Of a DNA stretch of 64,000 nucleotides, positions 14,399 to 38,656 are shown piece by piece; positions within the stretch are counted from its first letter, which is position 1; each line of letters opens with the position of its first letter. Position numbers and translations under genes: made by a program. Source of the stretch: Amoebidium appalachense (lineage: Eukaryota > Ichthyosporea); NCBI GenBank assembly GCA_963693365.1, contig CAVNZM010000014.1, forward strand, positions 5,270,001-5,334,000, read 5' to 3'. The notes under the pieces are model-generated. The model did no database searches, was not told where the DNA came from, and saw nothing but the letters and a program-made list of their open reading frames with translations.

Positions 14399-14571
14399 TG
14401 AAGAAAACGAGGCCGTCTTTGCGTCTTTGTAGCGGGGCCGAGCTCAGCCAGAGCGTCATCAAACAGGGTTGTGGGGGTGTTCCGTTTGTTGAGAATCTCA
14501 TCCATCAGCCGCTTGCGCTGCAGCGCAGACAGCCCAAGGAGGGGGTGGCTGGCTTCCGTGGTGATGTAGGT
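14399..14571 (-). CDS. minus-strand exon of an unrecognised gene
   Basis: Read on the minus strand, an acceptor CACACCCCACAG is followed from 14571 downward by an open frame starting TYITTEASHPLLGLSALQRK and continuing RLMDEILNKRNTPTTLFDDA then LAELGPATKTQRRPRF. The composition (Leu, Arg, Asp, Glu) is that of a real helical protein, unlike the surrounding microsatellite frames. The 3' boundary is unclear because the frame runs into poly-C (GTTTTC at about 14413 is a possible weak donor). Its neighbours could be the minus-strand exons at 16.4-17.2 kb, but no phase link was found. Confidence 0.45.
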
Positions 14572-16440
14572 CTGTGGGGTGTGTGTAACTTTACGGGTAC
14601 GGGGATAGTTGGTGGGAATAGACCACTGATAATAAGTAACATGCGCCTGTGGTGATGTATGTCTGTGTGGTGGGTGCAAGATATACCGTCGGGCCGGGAG
14701 ATGTTTGGAGCATATATGCAACGGAAAAGGGCATGATATTGTCAGCAGGACCGGGTGTGTGTGAGATGTGCGGATAAGGAGCCCAGTGCTCGGAGACTAT
14801 AGACCATTATATATTGAAAATTCTGGTGTATTTCTGCATGGTGTATATGAGATATACCGATTAGGGGATATTGCACGTGTATGGACGGGATAGACCGTTG
14901 GGTGGGAGGTGCCTATAGGTCGGTGACTTAATGCATAAATGGTAACGTGATATTTACTAGCAGGGAGATATTCAGAGAGGATAGATCACCGAAAAGGTGG
15001 TGATAGATGTCGACGCCCGAACGGTCCTGCATTTTAGTGAGTGTGAGGTATACGTAGGGCTACCTTTCCGTAATTTAGCTCCCCCCCTGCACCCCCCTAA
15101 CTGACGTATACGGGGAAGGGCATATATCACTCAGCATGGAGCGGGATTTTATTATAAACGTGGGGAGTGTATTCATGTTGGGATGGGTAAGATGAATGGG
15201 AAGGGAGATACTCAAGACCAAATAGAAGGCTCTACCGAGTGTGAAATAAGTTTGCATAAATCTGATGAGATTCGAATTATTGGATATGTGTTTCAGAAAG
15301 GCGATACATATATTATGATCCTACATTCCTACTTTTTTTTTCATTTCATGGAAACTTGTTTTGCGCGCCAAAACTTTCCGCCAAATTTCCATATTTGGCT
15401 AATAGTAATCAGTCAAATCACACACGAATTTGTTATGCAATTTTTTTATTTAAATTACGATATTCCTGTTCTATTTTTTGTTTTTCATATGTGCTGAAGG
15501 AGATGAGATCCACCGTTGCCGACGTATGTCTATATGATAGTGTGCATGTGAGATATCCCAAAAACTTTAAAGTTGGTGGGAGCTCCGTGCATCAGAATGG
15601 CCTGCGCAACGTCCCCGGAATGGCAACTAAGGGATAATTAAAAGCACACAATACTAGTCGTGGAACAAAAGCATCTCTAAGGGTCAAAGCTCAAACCTTC
15701 CAGGGTGGATGTGCTCATGATTTTGGCGTGTAGCGTGGGGGGAGGATAGGGAGGGGGGGGGGAGAGAGAGAGGGAGGGAGAGAGAGAGTGAGAGAGAGAG
15801 AGAAATATGCATTACCTGGTTGGAATTATTGAAGTCCATTTTTTTTCTTCGGGAGGGGGAGGGGGGAGATTGGGGGGTGTGGCAGCAGCACCTCAGCCCT
15901 TGAATAGACACTTGTCCGTACTGAGGATATTATGTTTATGAAATTAAGACCGCCGCGCCAGACGGCTGGGCCGATTTGCGGCCAAATCATAGGTCTTGTT
16001 AATTTTAAAAAACACACTGTAGTTGCCACTCCCTCTCTCCAATCCTAGAAATTTTTACTTGGTTGCAAAGTAATGTGCATATATTGGCACGTTTTTCATT
16101 CGCAGAGTGCAACCAGGGGAGGAGGACGGGCAAAAAAAAAAAAAAAAACACACAAGCTTCTCGCTCCATTTCTAGCTCTCAGCTACAGAGTACCTACTGA
16201 TTAATTCTTATTCTTTGAAAAGCCCAAAACTGGATCTTACATCGTTAAAAGATATTCCTCTCTCCTACTGTTTTTGCATGTTGTTTATATTATAAATTCT
16301 CAACTGAAAACATTCGACCTTCGATAAAAATTGCCTTTTTACAACGTGCAAACCCAGTTCCCACCACCCCAGCTCAATAAAGTTCCTGAAGATTGCCAGA
16401 ATGTTCATGAACAAATATCACGTTCAGATTTACGGAAAAT
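14572..16440. other. gene-poor stretch with diverged internal repeats
   Basis: 14560-15060 contains recurring GATGTATGTCTGTGTGGTG and GAGATATACCG segments, probably an old repeat array. 15190-15500 is AT-rich. A short plus-strand frame at about 15505-15637 looks weakly protein-like but has no splice or promoter support. GA-rich tracts lie at 15745-15805. Confidence 0.3.
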
Positions 16441-17203
16441 TCAATGGGCAGCAGAGAAAAAGCCAATTTTCGGCATGGAGTCGGAAAACCTCCTCTTGAG
16501 CTCCACAGCGTCCCTTTTGATGTGCAGTGGGGGGAGATCCTCAGACTGTGAGGCACTATGCAGGGTAGCCCATGACTCCTTGCTCAGGGCGGCATAGTTT
16601 GGCGTTTCATCACAGTTGTACCCAATTGTAGCAACAAGAGCGAGGGTAGGGTGGGGAAACTCCTTTCGTTGCACGTTGTTGCGAGGGAGAATGTCTTGTG
16701 ATGAAAGCGGGGAGGGAGACAGCGGGTTGGGGTGCTCGGCGTAGACTGGGAACTCGTCAGAGCCAACGGAGGCAAAGAGAGAGAGGCTAAGCTGATAGAT
16801 GTACGCTGTGGGACGAGAAGGGAAGAATTGTTAGTGTTTTTGGTCTTTTCCCTCACATGAGTGTCATAACTACGCGAGTAATGTTGACACTTCAACAGCA
16901 CTCTTTGTACGTACACTTGCACCTCAGGCTTGATTTAGTTTTTTCCTCGCTCCCTTGTTGCACAAAGCCTACGTGCATCTTTTCAACATACTTGGTTCTT
17001 GTCTCTTGAAGGTGTCTGGTAGTGTGTTGGAATCGGGGCAAACATTTCGTTCACTATGCCAAAGAAAAACATGTCACGGAGAGCCGCACAAACAAGCACA
17101 TTGATTACAACCTGAAACGATTACAGCACAATACACAAGACTGTTTTCACTTGTCACACGCACAAAGAAAGCCCGGGGAATAGCAGAACTTTGACTTACC
17201 CAT
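16441..17203 (-). CDS. minus-strand spliced gene with a TATA promoter, membrane-type segment, family unknown
   Basis: Three exons are proposed on the minus strand. (a) A 5' exon ending at 17200 with ATGG before a perfect GTAAGT donor. (b) 17111-16992 (120 bp): acceptor GTTTCAG, reading VVINVLVCAALRDMFFFGIV then NEMFAPIPTHYQTPSRDKNQ, donor GTATGT. (c) A terminal exon from 16805 (acceptor CGTCCCACAG) to TGA 16443-16441, including FPHPTLALVATIGYNCDETP and ELKRRFSDSMPKIGFFSAAH. Exon b is open in one frame only. The phase from b does not enter the best frame of c, so a small exon is missing, or c is read in its other open frame. Reading from ATGG into b meets a stop, so translation may start at the Met inside b. 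Function unknown. Confidence 0.45.
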
Positions 17204-17322
17204 TTTTTTGTGTCAATTTGTAAATTGACGTTGTTGGTTGTAATTCACGCAAGTCGGAACACCTCGTATGCACGTCAACTTGTGGGTTGAAAGCTAGTTC
17301 TCAACTGGAATGGTGTTCCAAG

Positions 17323-17329
17323 TTTTATA
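17323..17329 (-). promoter_or_regulatory. TATA box (minus strand)
   Basis: TATAAAA on the minus strand, 120 bp upstream of the ATG at 17203 and followed by a plausible leader. CCAAT-type pentamers lie further upstream (17410, 17620). Confidence 0.4.
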
Positions 17330-18837
17330 GGCGCGGCCCGTCAGGAAAGCATGATACAAAGCAAAAAGCTGTGCATAGGTTGGTGTACTATTTCTAAATG
17401 ACTTTGAGCCAATGAACTTATATAAGGAATCATCACAGATCGATTTAGCCTACACCGTCATGCCAATCTAGATTGATAAAAGCTATGGTGGCCAATTTTA
17501 AATAGAAAAAAGTATTTATTATTAATATATTATTCATAAAATTGGGTGTTTGGTATTTTGAAAAACTGTAAAGAGCACATTTGCAAATCTGAGTGATGTC
17601 GACGTCGTTTTTAGGTTCATCATTATCCAATCATAACGACGCAACATCGACCAAAATATAGCCAGAGCCTATGGTAATTGCATTTGGTAATCAGCTTCGT
17701 CAGACCCAATAGAATTCGGCTCATCACAGAATGGGTGAATCCGGATTGCTTTCGGTCAGCTTTTTCACGCTGCTGAGCTGCGGCTCGCACGTCGCTGAGT
17801 CAGGCGGGCACAGGCTTTCAAGGCAAAGTCTATACAAGTCCTCATAAAACCGCTTTCATACATATGGAGAAATTTTTTTAACGATGATATTTTTGCGTAA
17901 TTCATTTAACAGCATCATGTATAAAAAATAACCCATAGAAAAGTCTACTGTAGGCCTCTAGGTGCGGGGGCCTCAAGGCTGAGCGGCAGCTGATAACGGG
18001 TCGGTGGTGATAGAAAGCACTGGTCGGTGGTCAGAAAAAAAACCAGTGACAAACGGAATGATGGCATTTTTGTCATTCTAGGTGTATTTGATAGGAAAAC
18101 TGTTGAAAACTTGATAAAGAAGCCTCATTACATGCAGATTTCTCACTCCCGAGACACACCGTATTGAATGCCTTGGAAGCGGGTGCTTTTGGCTGGTGCG
18201 TGGCTCTTTCAAAAAAAAATTTACGTCCCAAAAAAGGCGCGTTTACTGTTTTCAGCCAATCGTAGGCAATCTGTCCGTTTTACGTTAGCCAATCGGAGAT
18301 TGTATTTTTATCACTAACTCACTAGTAAAGCCAATTAAACGCCTAGAAAAATAGAACAGATCATTAGTATCAATCATCTTATTAGTCCAAAATCATGTTG
18401 TAATCAGTTGTGGTTTAGTGCAGGGCCGGCTGTCATACCGGTGAAACGCTGGTGGTCAACGCTCTACGTGGTTGGTCGTCTCAGAACACAGCAACTTTGA
18501 TCTCAACGTTGCAATTGTTGTTCCGTGTTGAGCTCGCATGTGGACTGTGCTTCAAAATATATCGTGACAGAGTAGTGGCCATGGGCAAATGGATAGGGCT
18601 ATAGGATGGCAAACATTTGCACTATTTCAAGCCTTGCGACTATCTAGCTAGATAAACGGCAATGGCAATATTGCCGTAGAGTAGTGTGGGCAACTTGCGG
18701 CATGCATGATCACTAGTGAACCTGGGTAACGTAGGGCCCCCTTTCGTCGTGATCGTCTAGATTGAGAAGTATGCAGGAGCATGACAGGTGTTTTTTTTGG
18801 TTAGCGTGACAGGTGTGTGCAGGAAGTACTAGCATGG
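17330..18837. other. intergenic AT-rich region rich in CCAAT pentamers
   Basis: Low in microsatellites compared with the rest of the window. CCAAT/ATTGG pentamers recur (about 17410, 17625, 18255, 18290, 18330). No reading frame is supported. Confidence 0.4.
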
Positions 18838-18934
18838 ATGGCTGTGCTGGTAGTGCTGCGTGGCGATGGGCCCAGCGCCATGCGCCTGGCTGAGGGCCTG
18901 TGCCGCCTGAGAGGAGTGCGTTTTCCAAAAGCAG
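18838..18934 (+). CDS. possible 5' exon
   Basis: ATG 18838 opens a frame reading MAVLVVLRGDGPSAMRLAEG then LCRLRGVRFPKAG, ending at a GTTGGT donor (18935). It could be the first exon of gene X, but its phase (1) does not match the earliest X exon seen at 20270. The minus strand is also open here. Confidence 0.2.
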
Positions 18935-20269
18935 GTTGGTTGCACACAGTTATTCGATGGCACAGCGAAAGGAGATCAGTTGAGTGTAAAAACTGCACCA
19001 ACGAATGCAATTACATGCAATCACAAACGTGCTGCATTGGATAAACGAGTACATTTGTGTGCACGCTGCGTAAACGAGCACAAAGGAATGAAAGAACGTT
19101 CTGCATAGTGGCGAGAGCGTGCATCTTGCACCATCCTTCACCATCATCCTGGCTCGAAAGTTTAATTATGCACATCCGAAGCATGCCGTTGCAGAGTAGA
19201 GTAGAGTGGGAAGCATGGGAACACGAAATGATGACAAACAGCAGAGGCAAAAAGCTAGGAAATGGAGTGGTCAACAGTCGTGCTTCTAATAAAATACTGA
19301 TGTCTACCTTGTACAAAATGCCCCCATTTACTTGATCCCAATAAGAGCAGTGTGGGGAAGCGAGCTTGGAGGGCGGTTGGACGGAGGGAGAGAGAAATGT
19401 GGAGAGAGGAAGCATGAGAAGAGTTTTGGGGGAGGGGGGAGGGGCGGAGGGGGAGGGGGTGGGAATTCAAGCCTGGTCCGAGGACGGAAAACTTAACGAG
19501 TGAACTAAATGTAACACATATATGCAGCGTGCAACTAAAAAATACAACTTCTAATGCATGTTCGTCTTAGAGCCGGTCTTGAGCCTGCCTGTTGCCTGGT
19601 TGCCTGTTAATGCTGTAGGCATGTTTGAGATAAATGAACGTGTGCATAGACAAAACATGCAACCTCGCTTTCAACCTTGTATGTGATAATCGCTACATGT
19701 TGCTTTCTTATGGTGTGAAACAATCATCTCTTTGAGAGTATACAACCCTGCTGATAATAAAATGTGATAATGCAAAAGCAGTCGAGTCTTGCCCTGCCTA
19801 GCAGCGTATAGCCTGCGTGGGCCCGTGGGCTTTGCCCCCCCCCCCCCCCCCCCCCCCCTTTCTCCCTCCACTCCCTCCCTCCACCCTCCGTCCCTCCCCC
19901 CCCCCCCCTCTCCCTCCCCCCTCCCTCCCTCTCTCTCTCCCTGACTGCCTCCCTTCCCTCCCTTCCTCCCTCCCTCTCTCATCCTTCTCCCCAATGACTC
20001 ATTCACTCCCCCTCCGGCCCCTCGCCCCCCACCGGCATGCCTTCTCTCTAACCCTACTTCCCCCCTCCCCTCCCCCTCCCCCCTCCTTCCCCCTTTCATG
20101 CGCAAGGGCTCACCCTATTTTCATCCCAACAGACCTTGCCCCCCCCCCCCCCCCCCCCCCCCCTCCCCCCCTCCCCGCCTTTTTTTCGTTCGCACACCTC
20201 CATATTTCCTCGTGCGGTCGAACGGGATATGATACCCCCCCCCTCCACCTATCACATTCTGGCACTTAG
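18935..20269. other. gene-free stretch, becoming C-rich
   Basis: Ordinary sequence to about 19830, then CT-rich and poly-C tracts. No exon is supported. A 5' exon of gene X may lie here undetected. Confidence 0.4.
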
Positions 20270-34998
<14,729 letters not shown>

Positions 34999-35431
34999 GA
35001 TGATATATGTGGTGGAAGATGTGTTGCTATTGAAGCATGTGACGCACACACACGGTTTATTACGAGTTTTTATCTTTTTTTGAACAGCCAATGAACTCAG
35101 GACGTTTACATCACTGATTAGGATCGTGTGTGTGATTGGGTGCACATCACAAAGCACAGAGCACGCACGTACACGACGACTCTGGAGAATATTTCGGTGA
35201 GGGATTGTCTGTGACACTAGCGTGTACGTGTACACCATTACGAATACAACACACACACGTATACTCACACATGCTTTTTCATGTGCTCACACATGCTCAC
35301 ACATATTCACATCCGCATGTGCAAGGTATGCGTACACGTCCAATAACAATGAAGCGTCAAACTACTGTTTTTAACACTCTGCCATGTACACCAACACACA
35401 AGCACACATGTGCAAACACGCACACGCACGC

Positions 35432-35527
<96 letters not shown>

Positions 35528-35641
35528 CCCCCCACCCCCCACCCCCCCCATACACACACATACATACACACACACGTATACACACACACACACACACACT
35601 TACAAACACACGTACACACACACATACATGTACACGTACAG
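34999..35641. other. spacer between genes X and Y
   Basis: If gene Y is separate, its first exon must end here in phase 2, and I did not find it. The spacer includes a pure (CA)n tract (35435-35525). A short ATG frame starts at 35001 (MIYVVEDVLLLKH before GTGACG), in the wrong phase. Confidence 0.3.
35435..35525. repeat. (CA)n microsatellite
   Basis: Pure CA tract followed by C-rich and further CA sequence to about 35640. Confidence 0.95.
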
Positions 35642-38297
35642 GCAGGGATGCACGTGGGAGCACGACACGCACCTCCTGCCCCTTCTGACTGCCCTTGGTA
35701 ACTGTGGGGTGGGCTACTGCATGCACTGTCAGAGCCCCTGCCAGGCCAAGTGTGGCACAAAGTACTACGGCCCACACCCGGGTGTGCAACGTAAATATCC
35801 CCATCCCTCCTACTCCCTCCTTCCCCATGGACGTGGTCTTTATACTTTATAACACACTCTAAATTCACCCCCTCTTCCCCCCGCTCTTGGTCATCCCCTC
35901 CCCGCCCCATATAGGCACGCACACAGCCGCGTGCATGGGCACGTACATGCACACGCACGCACACGCGCACACATACACGCATGCAACACACACACCAAAG
36001 CCCATACATACGTTCACGAGCATGCACGCAGGCACACGACCTACACGCCCACACATGCGCGCACACGCGCGCACACACACCTTTTGCCTCTTATGCAGGG
36101 AGTCACGTTTTCCTCTTTTTTTTTTCCCTTTTTTTCTTTTTCACCACCTGTACCCTTTCCTATCCCTCCACGTGCCCACCTCCACACATCCAATCATAAT
36201 ACTGCGTGATGTCATATTTGATTATGGCGTCGCCAGCTTTTTCAGATACGAGATTTGCTGGCATTGAACACACACGTGATCTAGTAATCGAATTTTTTTC
36301 GGTCCAACTTTTGGCGACTGCCGCACCTTCTTGACGTGTCCTGGATAGATCCAATATTTATCTAATGTAGGCCACCGTAAGTGAACCAGATTCCGATCCA
36401 ATAACCTGAATGTACACGTCCTCTGATCATCCGGTTATCCATCTTATGCCAGGTATATCTCAAAGCAACATACCCTTGAATGAAGGGAGGTCCAGTGTCC
36501 CAATTTCCAAAAAAAAAAAACATTCCACATATCTCACGTCTATTCAAATCCCCAGCCAACGGCACCTACACCTCGCAGCAAGTATTGGATATGGGTGTGA
36601 TCGTCTCGAGTGACTCCAACACTGTCTTTCCCGGCAACCGGAGAGACGGGACGGCCGTTGTGTGGATGAGGTGTGGAGAGAATGTGAAGTCTGGGTGAAG
36701 AACCCCCCCCCCTCCCCCCCCCCCCCCCTCCCCCCCCCCCCCCTCCCCTCCCCCCCCCCCCCCCCCCCACACACACACATCACCATCCCCACCACCATCA
36801 GTCATTACCCGCCACACATACACACACACACACGCACGCACGTACACACCCACACACACACGAACACACACACACTCTCTCTCTCACGCACACACTCTTT
36901 CTCTCTCTCTCTCTCTGATCATCTGTACTACTTGTGCACGCTTTGCAAAATCTGCGGTGTTGCATGTCATGATTCTTGTACTTGGTACTTTTAACACATT
37001 CTTACCGCTCCCCCCTCTCTCCTCCCCCTCCCCCCCCTCCCCCCAGCCATTCCGTCCCGCTGCTGAACACTTCATATATGACCCCCCCCCCCCACCTCCC
37101 CTCCCCTCTCCTCTCCTAACAGCAGCTAACCTTTACATGATGCACATATGCACACACCTGTGTCCACACGACTGAAAGTGCCAGGTGCACACAGTACAAA
37201 CATGCTACTACTCCTCCTCGTGTCGCCTCCTCACCCCCCCCCCCCCCCCCCCCCCCCCCTACACACGCACACACACACACACCACCACCACCACCACCTC
37301 CCCCCCTCCCCCCCCCCCCCTCCAACCCCAGCCGAACCCCCACTCCTACCCCACCCACCTACCCGCTTCGCCACAAACATACACCCACACAATTTGTGCT
37401 CTCAGGGGAGCGCAGAATTCCGGTGGAAGTTTGAAGGATGGACGGGCATATTTTATCGTTGAGGGGAGAGGTGGAAAGAAGAAAGAGGGCACAAAGATGA
37501 CCAAAGTGCAACACCAGGTGGGTGGGGTGGCGGGAAAAGGGGGGAGGGGGGGGGGGGGGGGGAGAATGTGGTGGTGGTGTTGGTGGTGGTGACGGTGGTA
37601 GTTGGGGGGGAGGGGGGAGGGGGGAAGGGGGGAAGTGTGGTTGGTGCCTGCATGGCTTAGTTCATATCGAATACAGCATGTGTGTTCGTGCGCCTGTGTG
37701 TGTGTGGGGGGGGGGGGGGGGGGGGGGGGGGGGGAGGGGGGGGGGGGAGGAGGTATGTTGGACCTGTGTGTGCCTGTTGAAGCCTTCTTGCGGTGCTGAC
37801 GCGGGCATGGGTTAGATTGCACTCGGACTTGCATGTATTTGTGTGTGTGTGCGTGCCCACAGGTGCGGGTACTGTGTGTGTGTGTGTGTGTGTGTGGATG
37901 TGTAGGCATGTAGGTGAGAAAGTGAGAGTAGCTGGTCATGGAGTTGGATGGAGGGGGGACGGGGGGAGGGACGAGAGGGGAGGGAGTGAGGGAGGGGTCG
38001 GGGGGGGGGGGGTCGTCTGGAGACGGTGAGAGATAGTGTGTGTGGATCTTTGAGCCTATACATGCATGTGGGTATAACCGTGCAACTAGAGGATTCATAA
38101 CCCATAAACCCCTGTCCCCCCCCAGTCTGTGCGAGACAACTACCCCCCCTTTGTCAACCTGCGCTACGGCGTGCCTGTGCGGTTTCTGTTCAAGTTGGAC
38201 AAGAATGAATGGTATGTCCAAAAGCATTATGAAATAAATCCAGTACCATTTAGCCCTGAATCACTCTTCTCCGTTCTCTTTCCCCCCCCCCCCCCTT

Positions 38298-38328
<31 letters not shown>

Positions 38329-38420
38329 GGGGCTGTGCTTCTACACACGCTAACATCACACACAACATTTCACTGGGCTAAAGTCAGTGGGAGGTCGGGA
38401 AAGAGTTTTTTTTTTTTTGT

Positions 38421-38471
<51 letters not shown>

Positions 38472-38602
38472 TGGATGGACCATGCCTTTGTTTGAATGGT
38501 GTCATATAATCTTACATGACGTCACCCTTTAGGTTGTATGTGGGCATGTTCACGGTGGCCTAGGCCAGCTACAAAAAGTTTTTGGGAGTTTGGGAGATTT
38601 TT

Positions 38603-38656
<54 letters not shown>

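Noticed and set aside
36920-36990. Cys-rich stretch [16 protein letters not shown] resembling a zinc finger
   Set aside because: The DNA aligns with the 3' part of dispersed repeat family R3 (26.5, 30.4, 38.9 kb) and has no acceptor, so the cysteines are incidental.
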